From CADEER01 sp965216585 (GTDB taxonomy: Bacteria; Desulfobacterota; Binatia; HRBIN30; CADEER01): a DNA stretch of 64,000 bases. Below the pieces are notes generated by a model, which did no database searches, had not been told where the DNA came from, and worked only from the letters and a program-made list of their open reading frames with translations. This document shows, in pieces, positions 8,937 through 17,767 of the stretch. The stretch lies in contig CBDCGC010000002.1 of NCBI GenBank assembly GCA_965216585.1, forward strand, positions 372,001 through 436,000, in the 5' to 3' direction. Position 1 is the first letter of the stretch, and each line of letters begins with the position of its first letter. The translations under genes and the position numbers were made by a program.

Positions 8937-9446
8937 ATGCGGGGGGGTGCAAGACGCTGGTCTCTGAAATGGATGGTCGGCTTCGTCATCGGCGCACTCG
9001 TCGCCGGCGCGTGCCGGCGCACAGCCGTCGATGGTACGCCGATCTACACGCCGTTCAATCAGCGCAAGCCGGTCGCCGTGCTGCGCAGTAGTCTCGACGG
9101 CAACGGCATTCACATCGACGTCGGCAGCTCCATGCAGGGCCGCCTGGCTTTGCGTTTCGACACAATCGAGCTGTTCGATGGCGGTGGGTTGGTCGTCCAG
9201 AGGCGACCGCCGCCGCGCACCTGCCTGCTGGCGGGCGAGAGCCGCGCCACCATCCGCGAGCCCGGTCCCAACGCGCAGGTGGCCGGCCGCACCCAGCGCA
9301 TCGTTGCTGCCGCCGTCGCCATTCCGCTCGACAACCCGGGACGCTCGATGTACCGCGAGTGGGCCTGGCTGCGGCGACCGCACGAGATCGCCGAGATCGA
9401 TGCCGAGCTGGCCCGGCTCGACGCGCTGCCGCGGTGCGGAGGTTGA
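8937..9446 (+). CDS. Hypothetical membrane-anchored or lipoprotein-like protein
   Basis: 169 residues, no family recognised. The N-terminus has an Arg-rich start, a hydrophobic stretch (MVGFVIGALVAGAC) and a Cys that could be a lipidation site, although the residue at -3 is Ala rather than Leu. The remainder is a soluble domain with many Arg and a C-terminal helix (EIAEIDAELARLDAL). ATG at 8937 has AGGGC directly before it; ATG at 8973 is an alternative that would start at the hydrophobic segment. It is divergent from the sua5-type gene with 48 bp between starts. Confidence 0.55.
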   Translation: MRGGARRWSLKWMVGFVIGALVAGACRRTAVDGTPIYTPFNQRKPVAVLRSSLDGNGIHIDVGSSMQGRLALRFDTIELFDGGGLVVQRRPPPRTCLLAGESRATIREPGPNAQVAGRTQRIVAAAVAIPLDNPGRSMYREWAWLRRPHEIAEIDAELARLDALPRCGG

Positions 9447-9482
9447 GCACGGCGGCGCCGCTCTTGCACGCTGCGCGACCGT

Positions 9483-9614
9483 TCAGTCGTGGCGTTCGCT
9501 CTCGCGGTGCCGATCTGGTGCCGGCGAGCTCAGCAGGCGCCAGTAGCAGAAGACCAGTAGCGCGGTGACCGAGCCACAGGTCGCCAGCATGAGAAACCAG
9601 CCGGCTGCAGTCAT
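9483..9614 (-). CDS. Small subunit/accessory peptide of NSS transporter (MetS-like)
   Basis: A 43-residue peptide: a single hydrophobic helix (GWFLMLATCGSVTALLVFCYW) and a short charged, His/Glu/Arg-rich tail. Its ATG overlaps the stop codon of the upstream NSS transporter gene (ATGA), so it is translationally coupled. Tiny one-helix peptides are known partners of bacterial neurotransmitter:sodium symporters (MetS of MetPS); position, length and topology fit that role. Sequence conservation in this family is low, so the assignment rests mainly on context. Confidence 0.72.
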   Translation of the reverse strand: MTAAGWFLMLATCGSVTALLVFCYWRLLSSPAPDRHRESERHD

Positions 9615-11194
9615 GATTCGCCTCCTTTTTCGGCTCGCGACCAGCGCAACCCGGCTCGGTGCACCAGATACGTCAGGAGCAGGGCGGTCAGGGCGATGAA
9701 GGATACGGCGATGGCCGCTTCGCTGTTGGACGACAGTTGGCGTGCGTAGGAGGAAGCGTTGGCGAAGACAAAGAGAACGAAGATGGCGATCAGGTAGGCG
9801 GGCGAAACGTACTTGATGACGAAGCGAAACCCCGGTGGCAGCTCGAGCAGGGCACCGCGGCGAATCTCGGCGATGCCCCGGTCGGTGCCGAGTACCCAGC
9901 CGAAGACCACGACGATGGTCGTCGCCAAAAGGAAGATGCCGATCTGGCCGACCCAGAAATCCATCGCGTCGAGGGCGACGAGATCGCGGCTGTAGTGCAC
10001 GACGAGGAGCGTGCCGCAGGTCGAGAGCAGGCCGAGGAGGGCGACGGCGCGGGCGCGCGTCGTCGCCAGGCCTTCCTGGAGAAAGGCGAGAACCGGTTGG
10101 AGCATGGAAATCGACGACGTCACTGCGGCCAGAAAGAGAAGGAAGAACCAGAGGAAACCGAAGAGGGACCCGAGCGGCATGTGGTGAAAGACGACCGGCA
10201 GAGTGTAGAAGCCGAGACCGAAGGTGGAGCCGGCGACCTTCTCGACGGGTGCGGGACCGAGGAAGATGAAGGCGGCCGGGACGGTGATCAAGCCGCCGAG
10301 ACAGAGCTCGCAGAACTCATTCGTCGCCGTCGAGCTCAGGCCGGAGAGGACGATGTCTTCGTCTTCGCGCACGTAGCTGGCGTAGGAGATGATGATGCCG
10401 AAGCCGATCGAGATGCTGAAGAAGACCTGACCGGTCGCCTGCAGCCAGATCTCGGGGTCGGCGAGCATGCTGAGCAGCGTTTCACCGGCCGGGATCTTGG
10501 GGTTCCACAGGAAGCCCAATCCATTGAGCACACTCTGTTCCGGCAGTGCCGGGTCGGGCGTGCCGAGGGTGAGCACGCGCAGCAGAACGATCACCGCGCA
10601 GATGATCAGCACCGGCATGGCGATGCGACAGAACGCCTCGATGCCGCGCGTGATGCCGCGATAGATCAGCGTCAAGTTGAGGGCGATCGCCAGGGCCAGA
10701 GCGAGCAGGATCGGCGCGTTGGGCGACCAGGTGATGGCGCCGTTGTGCGCGGTGCCGACCAGCGCCTCGAAGAAGCTCGCATAGGCCGCGGCGTCGCTGC
10801 CGAGCTGGAGTTGCCCGGTCGCGTAGTACCAGGCGTAGGCCATGCACCAGGCTTCGATGTAGACGTAGTACATGTAGACGACGAGCGGCACGAGCAGGGC
10901 GAGGACGCCGAGAAAGTGGCTGCCTGGCCGGCCGGTGACGGCGCGGAAAATCCCCGGTGCGCTGTTGTAGCCGTGCCGTCCGCCCATGCGGCCGATTCCC
11001 CATTCCGCCCAACAGATTGGAATTCCGATGAGCAGGATGGCGGTCACATAGGGGATGAGAAAGACGCCACCGCCGTACTTGGCCGCCAGGCCGGGGAAGC
11101 GCAGGAAGTTGCCGAGGCCGACCGCCGAGCCGGCGACCGCGAGGACGACGCCGATACGCGACTGCCAGTGCTGTCGGGGCTGGGTGGCGCTCAC
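9611..11194 (-). CDS. Sodium-dependent NSS (SNF) family transporter
   Basis: Inner-membrane sodium symporter of the neurotransmitter:sodium symporter family, probably for an amino acid. The 527 residues contain about 11-12 membrane helices. Helix 1 has the classic unwound signature (GSAVGLGNFLRFPGLAAKYGG), and NGLGFLWNP and GFGIIISYASY mark the later core helices. The GTG at 11194 is chosen because it overlaps the Rieske gene stop (GTGA) and places the start just before helix 1. The gene sits between a Rieske protein and the one-helix small subunit, with stop/start overlaps on both sides, so the three form one operon. Confidence 0.93.
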   Translation of the reverse strand: MSATQPRQHWQSRIGVVLAVAGSAVGLGNFLRFPGLAAKYGGGVFLIPYVTAILLIGIPICWAEWGIGRMGGRHGYNSAPGIFRAVTGRPGSHFLGVLALLVPLVVYMYYVYIEAWCMAYAWYYATGQLQLGSDAAAYASFFEALVGTAHNGAITWSPNAPILLALALAIALNLTLIYRGITRGIEAFCRIAMPVLIICAVIVLLRVLTLGTPDPALPEQSVLNGLGFLWNPKIPAGETLLSMLADPEIWLQATGQVFFSISIGFGIIISYASYVREDEDIVLSGLSSTATNEFCELCLGGLITVPAAFIFLGPAPVEKVAGSTFGLGFYTLPVVFHHMPLGSLFGFLWFFLLFLAAVTSSISMLQPVLAFLQEGLATTRARAVALLGLLSTCGTLLVVHYSRDLVALDAMDFWVGQIGIFLLATTIVVVFGWVLGTDRGIAEIRRGALLELPPGFRFVIKYVSPAYLIAIFVLFVFANASSYARQLSSNSEAAIAVSFIALTALLLTYLVHRAGLRWSRAEKGGES

Positions 11195-11553
11195 GCGTCG
11201 GCACTCGGGCAGGTGGCGAGGAGCTCGTCGCCGCGCCAGCACAGCGGCACCCGCACCAGTCGCTTGCCGAGCGGTGGACCGTCGACGCAGAGGCCGCTGT
11301 CCGGCTCGAAGAGCGCGCCGTGCGTCGCGCACTGAAGGAAGCACTTGTCTTCGGTGAAGAACTGATTCTCGACCCAGTCCATCGTCATCGGCACGTGCCG
11401 GCATTGATTGACGAAGGCGTGGTGCTCACCTTTGAAGAGGACGACGAAGGCCTCGACCTCGCGTCCCTCGCAGTCGAGAAAGAACTTCTTCGATGCTCCC
11501 TCGGCCAACTCGCCGCGGCGTAAAACCGAAACGCTTTGATCATCGTCAGTCAT
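11191..11553 (-). CDS. Small Rieske [2Fe-2S] protein
   Basis: A 120-residue cytoplasmic protein with one Rieske domain. The two ligand pairs are visible as NQCRHVP (Cys-x-His) and LQCATHGALF (Cys-x2-His). Stand-alone proteins of this kind act as electron carriers for oxygenases or nitrite reductases. No oxygenase is nearby; instead the gene heads an operon with an NSS transporter, with a GTGA overlap. ATG at 11553 (MTDDDQSV) is preferred to an upstream in-frame start because the upstream codons read as non-conserved Arg-rich sequence. Partner and role are unknown. Confidence 0.88.
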   Translation of the reverse strand: MTDDDQSVSVLRRGELAEGASKKFFLDCEGREVEAFVVLFKGEHHAFVNQCRHVPMTMDWVENQFFTEDKCFLQCATHGALFEPDSGLCVDGPPLGKRLVRVPLCWRGDELLATCPSADA

Positions 11554-11733
11554 GGCGGCTGTCCCGAGTGGTCGGCTCGGCGCCGACAGCTGCAAGATAG
11601 CGCGTCCGTGGCGTCGATCCAACGCGCATCGCAAGGGCCGCGGCAAAGCCGCCTCGCCGATGGTCCGTGTTTGCGCGTGGTCGAGAAGTCTGGCTCAATG
11701 ATCGTTTACCAGGTTTTCGGAGGGATCGACCAG

Positions 11734-12300
11734 ATGCATCGAATCGTTGTGACTACATTGGCGCTGGCCGTGTCGTTGGCGACACAGGTGAGCGCAGGGG
11801 AGAATCCAATGCTGCTGATGAAGACATCCAAGGGCGAGGTCAAGATCGAGCTCTTCAAGGACAAGGCGCCGGGTACGACCGAGAACTTCCTCTCCTACGT
11901 CAAGAGCGGCCACTACGACGGCACGATCTTCCATCGCGTCATTCCCGACTTCATGGTCCAGGGTGGCGGCTTCGACGCCGACTTCAAAGAGAAGAAGACG
12001 GGTGCTGCGATCCAGAACGAAGCGACGAACGGCGTCAAGAACCAGCGCGGGACGCTGGCCATGGCGCGCACGCAGGCGCCGCACAGCGCGACGGCGCAGT
12101 TCTTCATCAACACCGTCGACAATGCCTTCCTCGATCACAAGGACAAGGGCGCGGGCTTTGGCTATGCGGTCTTCGGCAAGGTGAGCGAGGGGATGGACGT
12201 CATCGATTCGATCCAAAAAGTGAAGACCGGTTCGAAAGGGTTGCACAACGACGTACCGGTCGAGCCCGTCGTGATCGAGAGCATCAGCGTCGTGGAGTGA
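11734..12300 (+). CDS. Periplasmic cyclophilin-type peptidyl-prolyl isomerase
   Basis: Catalyses cis-trans isomerisation of prolyl bonds, probably in the periplasm. The 188 residues begin with a signal peptide (RIVVTTLALAVSLATQVSAG), followed by the bacterial cyclophilin domain with FHRVIPDFMVQGG (catalytic Arg), RGTLAMAR, SATAQFFIN and GFGYAVFGKV. ATG at 11734 is preceded by GGAGGG at a suitable distance; an in-frame ATG at 11698 is less likely because it would bury the signal peptide. It is the first gene of a run in which each stop overlaps the next start (GTGA), followed by the HAD hydrolase and DoxX genes. Confidence 0.93.
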   Translation: MHRIVVTTLALAVSLATQVSAGENPMLLMKTSKGEVKIELFKDKAPGTTENFLSYVKSGHYDGTIFHRVIPDFMVQGGGFDADFKEKKTGAAIQNEATNGVKNQRGTLAMARTQAPHSATAQFFINTVDNAFLDHKDKGAGFGYAVFGKVSEGMDVIDSIQKVKTGSKGLHNDVPVEPVVIESISVVE

Positions 12301-12977
12301 GCGCGCGCGCCGGAGTCATCTTCGATTTCGACGGCGTCATCGTCGATTCGGAGCCGCTGCAGTACCGTTCGTACGCGCAGGCACTGGCGCCCTACGGCGT
12401 CGAGATCAGCGCCGGGGAATACGAGCGCGAGTGGATTGCGGCGGGTCGAGGTCCCGAGTACGTCGTCGACCGCTACGCGCTGAGCATCACGCCGGATGAG
12501 TTGCGGCGCGTAAAGGAACCGATCTACGCCGAAATGCTGCGCGGCGAAGCGCAGCTCATGCCGGGAATCAGCGAGGCGTTGGCGCGCCTCGGGGCCGAGT
12601 TCCCGCTCGCCGTAGCGACCAATTCGGTTGCCGCCGAAGCGGGATTCGTCCTCGATACCTTCGACTTGCGCAAGCATTTCGCCGCCGTCGTCACGCGCGA
12701 GGACTACAGCGGCCGCAAACCGCTGCCGGATGCGTTTGTCACCGCGACGCAACGCCTCGACCTGGCGCCGGCGCGCTGCGTCGTCATCGAAGATGCGTAC
12801 AAAGGCGTGCTGGCAGCCGAGCGGGCTGGCTGCCCGTGCGTTGCCATCCCGCACGATTTTACGCGCTCGAATGACTTTACACGTGCCACGGTCGTGCTAG
12901 AGAGCTTGCACGACGTGACCACCGGATTGATCTGGGAGTTGGTCGGCGGTGGTCGCCGGGAGGGAGACGACGAGTGA
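12297..12977 (+). CDS. HAD-superfamily hydrolase, beta-phosphoglucomutase-like
   Basis: A 226-residue haloacid-dehalogenase-fold phosphatase or phosphomutase. Motif I is DFDGVIVDSEP, with the nucleophilic Asp and a helical cap insertion right after it; motif II is ATNS; motif III Lys is in SGRKPLPDAF; motif IV is VIEDAYKG. This arrangement is that of subfamily I HADs (PGMB/phosphoglycolate phosphatase group). The GTG start at 12297 overlaps the cyclophilin stop (GTGA). The substrate cannot be assigned from sequence. Confidence 0.88.
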   Translation: MSARAGVIFDFDGVIVDSEPLQYRSYAQALAPYGVEISAGEYEREWIAAGRGPEYVVDRYALSITPDELRRVKEPIYAEMLRGEAQLMPGISEALARLGAEFPLAVATNSVAAEAGFVLDTFDLRKHFAAVVTREDYSGRKPLPDAFVTATQRLDLAPARCVVIEDAYKGVLAAERAGCPCVAIPHDFTRSNDFTRATVVLESLHDVTTGLIWELVGGGRREGDDE

Positions 12978-13372
12978 GCGCAAGCACGGAGCTGGCCGCA
13001 CGCTTTTTGGTGACGGCGTTCTTCGCCGTCGTCTTCTTGCAGTCGGCGCTCGACAAGATCCTCGATCGCGACGGCAACCTCGCCTACTTCACCGATCACT
13101 TCAAGAACAGCCCCTTTCCCGCCGATGCCATCCCCTTGCTCCTGATGGCGATCACGGCCATCGAAGGTTTGGCGGGTGCCCTCTGCGCGCTCGGAATCAT
13201 CTCCGGCTCCTGGGCGCGCGGCGGCTTCGGCCTTGCCGCCGCCGGTGTGACGATGTCGGGCTGTGCCCTGCTCGCACTGTTGATTGGCCAGCGCCTGGCC
13301 AAAGACTACGCCGGTGCCGCGGTCATCGCGACGTACTTTGCCGTCGCACTGATCGGCCTGTCCGCGTTCTGA
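12974..13372 (+). CDS. DoxX-like integral membrane protein
   Basis: 132 residues with four predicted membrane helices and the DoxX/SURF4-like opening (RFLVTAFFAVVFLQSALDKI). The GTG start overlaps the HAD gene stop (GTGA), so it is the third gene of a coupled run. DoxX relatives are small membrane proteins linked to redox stress or quinone metabolism, but function is rarely established. A second, unrelated-looking DoxX gene is at 40991-41371. Confidence 0.8.
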   Translation: MSASTELAARFLVTAFFAVVFLQSALDKILDRDGNLAYFTDHFKNSPFPADAIPLLLMAITAIEGLAGALCALGIISGSWARGGFGLAAAGVTMSGCALLALLIGQRLAKDYAGAAVIATYFAVALIGLSAF

Positions 13373-13435
13373 TCAAAAAGCACTGGCGCTCGCCACGTCG
13401 TCGCGGCAGGGCTCGTTGAAGTCTTCGCGGACTTC

Positions 13436-13470
13436 GAACGACCCACCGTCACCGACCTCTTCGGTCGTTC
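13436..13470 (-). terminator. Possible terminator hairpin after korB
   Basis: An 8-bp perfect inverted repeat (GAACGACC / GGTCGTTC) spans the korB stop codon in the 96-bp gap between the convergent DoxX and korB genes. There is no clear U-tract, so Rho-independent termination is uncertain. Confidence 0.35.
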
Positions 13471-14482
13471 AAACCTCCCAGGTATCCCCCTGGCTGAAGA
13501 GGCTGTCGAGGTCGACGCTTCCGTTCTTGTCCTTGGCGGCCTGAACCTGCTGGCCCATGGCGGAGTCGTAGGTCGGTCGCTCGACGGCGCGGAAGACGCC
13601 GATCGGTGCCGGAAAGTTGGGCGGCTGCAACGTGCTGAGGAGGAAGGCGAGGGCGGCGTCCTGCTCGTCGTGGACGAGTAGATCCGACTCGCTGACGCCG
13701 TTGCCGATCTCTACGACCTCCAATCGGGGGCCGCCCATGCGGATTCCTTTGTCGCGGTTCTTGCCGAAGATCATCGGCTTGCCGTGCTCGAGAACGAGCT
13801 GATTCTCTTGCTTGTTCTCCTTGTCGGTGAGCGAGGCAAAAGCACCGTCGTTGAATATGTTGCAGTTCTGCAGGATCTCGATGAACGCCGTGCCCCGGTG
13901 TCCGGCGGCGCGGCGGATGATCGATTGGAGATGCTTCGCTTCGACGTCGATGCTGCGCGCGACGAAGGTCGCCTCGGCGCCGAGGGCGACGCTGATCGGG
14001 TGCAGCGGGTAGTCGACCGAGCCGAGCGGCGAGGATTTGGTGACCTTGCCGCGCTCGGAGGTCGGCGAGTACTGCCCCTTGGTCAGCCCGTAGATCTGGT
14101 TGTTGAAGAGCAGGATGTTGAGGTCGACGTTGCGCCGCAGCACGTGCAGGAGGTGATTGCCGCCGATGCTCAGGCCGTCGCCGTCGCCGGTCACCACCCA
14201 CACCGAAAGGTCCGGTCGCGAGGCCTTGAGCCCGGTGGCAATGGCCGGCGCCCTCCCGTGGATGGAGTGAAAGCCGTAGGTGTTCATGTAGTAGGGAAAG
14301 CGGCTCGAGCAGCCGATGCCAGAGATGAAGACCGTATTCTCGCGCTTCGATTCCAGCTCCGGCATGAGGCGCTGCACCTGCGCCAGGATCGAGTAATCGC
14401 CGCATCCCGGACACCAGCGCACGTCTTGATCGCTGACGAAGTCCTTGCGTGTCAGCTTGGGTGCGTTCGCATTGTCGCTCAT
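13469..14482 (-). CDS. korB: 2-oxoacid:ferredoxin oxidoreductase, beta subunit
   Basis: The thiamine-diphosphate subunit (337 aa) of a 2-oxoglutarate/2-oxoacid:ferredoxin oxidoreductase. Key features are the Cys ligand region RWCPGCGDYSIL, GIGCSSRFPYY and the TPP/Mg motif GDGDGLSIGGNHLLH...NNQIYGLTKGQYSPTS. Its ATG overlaps the stop of korA (ATGA), with a GGGAG ribosome site inside the korA end. The complex interconverts 2-oxoglutarate and succinyl-CoA + CO2 using ferredoxin. The IYGLTKGQYSPTS stretch is typical of KorB rather than pyruvate enzymes, though substrate assignment remains inference. Confidence 0.93.
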   Translation of the reverse strand: MSDNANAPKLTRKDFVSDQDVRWCPGCGDYSILAQVQRLMPELESKRENTVFISGIGCSSRFPYYMNTYGFHSIHGRAPAIATGLKASRPDLSVWVVTGDGDGLSIGGNHLLHVLRRNVDLNILLFNNQIYGLTKGQYSPTSERGKVTKSSPLGSVDYPLHPISVALGAEATFVARSIDVEAKHLQSIIRRAAGHRGTAFIEILQNCNIFNDGAFASLTDKENKQENQLVLEHGKPMIFGKNRDKGIRMGGPRLEVVEIGNGVSESDLLVHDEQDAALAFLLSTLQPPNFPAPIGVFRAVERPTYDSAMGQQVQAAKDKNGSVDLDSLFSQGDTWEV

Positions 14483-16344
14483 TTCTTGCTCCCGATCAGA
14501 GACTCCGCCTTGCGGACGATCTCGCTCACCTTGAAGGGTTGCCCCTGGATCTTGTTGAGTCCGATCGCGTCGATCAGGTACTCGGCCCGAATCAGGCGCA
14601 CGAGCTGTCCCATGTTCAACTCGGGAATCAGCACGTGTTTGAAGCGGGAGAGAATCTCGCGCAGATCGGGGGGCAGGGGATTGATGTAGCGGATGTGGGC
14701 GTGGGCGACTTGCTTGCCCTCGGCCTGCATTCGTCGCGAGGCCGACTCGATCGAGCCGTAGGTGCTACCCCAGCCGAGGATGACGACGTCGCCTTCCTGC
14801 GGGCCGTTGAGCTCGGTCGGCGGGATCTCGCGAACGATGCCGGCGATTTTGCGACTGCGCACGCGGACCATTTGTTCGTGGTTCATCGGTGCGTAGCTGA
14901 CGTTGCCGGTCAAGTAGTCCTTCTCGATGCCACCGATGCGGTGCTCGAGTCCGGGCGTGCCGGGAATTGCCCAGGGTCGGGCGAGCGTTTCCGGGTTGCG
15001 CAGGTAGGGGAAGAATCCCTGCGGGTCGGTGCGGAACGTCACCTCGACGTCGGCGAGGTCGGCTGAGTTGGGGATCTGCCACGGCTCGGCGCCGTTGGCG
15101 AGGTAGCCGTCGGAGAGCAGAAACACCGGCGTCATGTAGTGAGCGGCGATGCGCACGGCGTCATAGGCGACGGCGAAGCAGTCGGCCGGTGTCGCCGGCG
15201 CCAGGATCGGCACCGGAGAGTCGCTGTTGCGCCCGTAGAGGGCGAGCATCAAGTCGGCCTGTTCGGTCTTGGTGGGCAAGCCGGTACTTGGCCCGCCGCG
15301 CTGGATGTCGGCGATGATCAGGGGCAGCTCGACGCTGACGGCCAGGTTGATGGTCTCCGACTTCAGGCAGACGCCCGGGCCGCTGGTCGAGGTGACGGCG
15401 ATGGCGCCGCCGAATGCCGCGCCGAGCGCTGCGCCAACACCGGCGATCTCGTCTTCGGCCTGGAAGGTGTAGACGTCGTAGGCTTTGTGTTGTGCCAGCT
15501 CGTGCAGGATGTCGGAGGCCGGCGTGATCGGATAGGTACCGAGAAAGAGCGGCCGGCCCGCCTTGTGCGCCGCCGCCAACAAGCCGAGCGACGTCGCCGC
15601 ATTACCGGTGATGTTGCGGTAGCGCCCCGGCGCGATGGTCGCAGCCTCGACCTTGTAAGCGGTGGTGAAGACTTCGGCGGTCTCGCCGTAGTTGTAGCCC
15701 GCTTGAAGCACGCGCCGGTTGGCTTCGGCGATCTCGGGTTTCTTGGCAAACTTCTTCTCGATCCACCTCAGCGTCGCTTCGATATCGCGCTGGAACATCC
15801 AGGAGGTCAGCCCGAGAGCGAAGAAGTTGCGCGAGCGCATCATCGTCCGCGTCGGCAGGCCCATGTCGTTGAGTGCGTTCAGAGTCAGCTTGGTGATGCT
15901 GACGGGGAAGAGTTGGAAGCGGTCGAGCGAGCCATCGGTAAGTGGATCGGCTGCGAACTCGGCCTTCTTGATGTTCTGGTCGGTGAACTGCTCCTTGTCG
16001 ACGATGAGGATCCCGTTGGCCGGAAGATCGCCGACGTTGACCTTGAGCGCTGCCGGGTTCATGGCCACCAGGACGTCCGGCTGATCGCCGGGCGTGAAGA
16101 TGTCGAGGCTGGAGAAGTGCAACTGAAAGCCGCTGACGCCGGCCAGCGTTCCCGCCGGCGCCCGGATCTCGGCCGGGAAGTCGGGTAGCGTGCTGAGGTC
16201 GTTGCCGGCCAGTGCACTCTCGTTGGTGAAGTGCATTCCAGCCAACTGCATTCCGTCGCCGGAATCGCCGGCGAATCGGATCACGACCTGTTCGCGATCC
16301 TCGACTGCCTTTTCGGTGTTGGCCACCGATTCACTCTGCATCAT
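14479..16344 (-). CDS. korA: 2-oxoacid:ferredoxin oxidoreductase, fused gamma-alpha subunit
   Basis: A 621-residue subunit in which the gamma domain (about residues 20-195, opening VVIRFAGDSGDGMQLAG) is fused to the alpha domain (about 220-590; GTYPITPASDILHEL, TSTSGPGVCLKSE, GGPSTGLPTKTEQADL). It pairs with KorB encoded immediately downstream with a 4-bp overlap. The SGPG and GPSTGLPT motifs are characteristic of the family. AGGAG lies just before two adjacent ATG codons (16344 and 16341), either of which could be used. There is no 4Fe-4S delta domain, so electrons would be taken by a separate ferredoxin. Confidence 0.93.
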   Translation of the reverse strand: MMQSESVANTEKAVEDREQVVIRFAGDSGDGMQLAGMHFTNESALAGNDLSTLPDFPAEIRAPAGTLAGVSGFQLHFSSLDIFTPGDQPDVLVAMNPAALKVNVGDLPANGILIVDKEQFTDQNIKKAEFAADPLTDGSLDRFQLFPVSITKLTLNALNDMGLPTRTMMRSRNFFALGLTSWMFQRDIEATLRWIEKKFAKKPEIAEANRRVLQAGYNYGETAEVFTTAYKVEAATIAPGRYRNITGNAATSLGLLAAAHKAGRPLFLGTYPITPASDILHELAQHKAYDVYTFQAEDEIAGVGAALGAAFGGAIAVTSTSGPGVCLKSETINLAVSVELPLIIADIQRGGPSTGLPTKTEQADLMLALYGRNSDSPVPILAPATPADCFAVAYDAVRIAAHYMTPVFLLSDGYLANGAEPWQIPNSADLADVEVTFRTDPQGFFPYLRNPETLARPWAIPGTPGLEHRIGGIEKDYLTGNVSYAPMNHEQMVRVRSRKIAGIVREIPPTELNGPQEGDVVILGWGSTYGSIESASRRMQAEGKQVAHAHIRYINPLPPDLREILSRFKHVLIPELNMGQLVRLIRAEYLIDAIGLNKIQGQPFKVSEIVRKAESLIGSKK

Positions 16345-16705
16345 GTGCTCCTAGTGCAAATCCGTTGAGTTCCCGATTGCGCGGGGTAGGGGGCATCGGA
16401 TTGGCAGCGTGTCGCCTGGCGTCGTCGCCGCGCGGCGAGTCGAATCGCATCAGCCTGCTGGAAAATCAGCGAGGTGTATCCTTGCCCGGATGGCCCAATC
16501 CTCGTCTCCGCTCAGCTATCCGTCCATCCTCTAAACGCATTTAGCCATGCGTTTTGGGTGAATTCAACATGGGATTTGGCGATCTGCCGCACTCTTCGAC
16601 ATCGCCTTGGCCTTGCCGAGCGGTTGCCGAGTCGGCTCGGCAGCCGAAAGCTCCCCTCTCTCTGGCGCTTGACGATGAGGCGGCGCCTGAGCTTGGGTGG
16701 CGGGC
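16345..16705. other. Divergent intergenic region with a palindrome
   Basis: 361 bp between the divergent korA and phosphatase-fold lipoprotein genes. The only structure I see is a perfect 8-bp inverted repeat, AAACGCAT-TTAGCC-ATGCGTTT, at 16533-16554, followed by one more T. No open frame here looks coding. Promoters for both flanking genes must lie here, but no convincing -35/-10 pair stands out. Confidence 0.5.
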
Positions 16706-17767
16706 ATGCAGAGGATCCTCTTGGTGATCACCCCGGTGATCGCCCTGGCAATTGCGGCATGCGGTGGAGACGACGACGCGGCTCGGACGTTTCGCGTCGC
16801 TTCTTGTCATCCCGAGCCGCCGCTTGCCGAGGTGCGCGTCGCTTCCTTGAACGTCCTGCACGGGATCTTCTGCCCCGCCGCCACCGTCGATTGTCGGATC
16901 GCCGACCGCGTCGATTTGCTCTTCGAGTGGATCGAGTCGATCGGCTGCCCCGAGGTCGTCGTCCTGCAAGAGGTGCTGGGTCCTCGCGTTGCCGATGCCC
17001 TGCGCGATCAGGTCGGGCGGCGTTGCGCCTTCACCTACGAGATTCACGAGCCACCGCGCGGTAGTCAGAACTTCACCCTCTCGCGCTATCCGGTGTTGGC
17101 GACCAACGAGAATACTCTCTTTGGCGGGCTGCGGGTGCTCTGGCACACCCGCATCGATCACCCGATCGGTGTGGTCGATGTGTTCAACACGCATCTCGCC
17201 GCCGGAGTAGACGGCGGCCCCTCGGCGTGCGGCGAGTCGTGTCCCGAGGAGTGCCGCGAGCGCGGTGCCGTCAGCACGCGCGATTGCCAGGCCGTGCAGG
17301 TGGCCAACCGCGCCTCCCAGCACGCCGCCGCCGGATCGCTGCGCGTCCTCGCCGGCGACTTCAACGCGACACCCGATACCTTCGTCTACCGCCACCTGCT
17401 CGAGCGCGGTTGGTTCGATGTGTTCACTGAAGCCGGCAACTTCGAATGCGATCCGACGACCGGCAACGGCTGTACCTCCGGACGCGAGGACGAAGCGTTG
17501 GAGGACATGGAATCGCCGGCCAACGGTGTGCGTCGGCGCATCGACTATCTCTTCATCCAAGCCGCGCCAGGCCAAGCTGCGCCGGACGATGGCAGCGGCT
17601 GTCGGTGCACGATCGATTCCTCGGCAGACCGCGACGGCGACGGAGTCGCTACGAAGATCTTCGCCGACGACGCCAATCCGTTCGCCGACACCTGCGGTGC
17701 CGCTCCCCAACCCATCTGCTGGCCCTCCGATCACGAGGGCATGCAACTCGATTTGAACTGCCGCTGA
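16706..17767 (+). CDS. EEP-family (endonuclease/exonuclease/phosphatase) lipoprotein
   Basis: A 353-residue exported hydrolase. A signal sequence ends in a lipobox-like IAAC followed by GGDDD, the Asp-rich spacer typical of retained lipoproteins. The EEP domain follows, with SLNVLHG, the catalytic-Glu strand VVLQEV, FNTHLAAG, AGDFNATPDT and the C-terminal SDHEGM. Several Cys pairs in insertions (CGESCPEEC; a Cys-rich, Asp-rich stretch DSSADRDGDG) suggest disulfides and possibly calcium. ATG at 16706 has GGTGG before it; GTG at 16697 is the alternative. It is the second EEP protein in the window; the 2875-4116 gene has a different N-terminal domain. Confidence 0.83.
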   Translation: MQRILLVITPVIALAIAACGGDDDAARTFRVASCHPEPPLAEVRVASLNVLHGIFCPAATVDCRIADRVDLLFEWIESIGCPEVVVLQEVLGPRVADALRDQVGRRCAFTYEIHEPPRGSQNFTLSRYPVLATNENTLFGGLRVLWHTRIDHPIGVVDVFNTHLAAGVDGGPSACGESCPEECRERGAVSTRDCQAVQVANRASQHAAAGSLRVLAGDFNATPDTFVYRHLLERGWFDVFTEAGNFECDPTTGNGCTSGREDEALEDMESPANGVRRRIDYLFIQAAPGQAAPDDGSGCRCTIDSSADRDGDGVATKIFADDANPFADTCGAAPQPICWPSDHEGMQLDLNCR

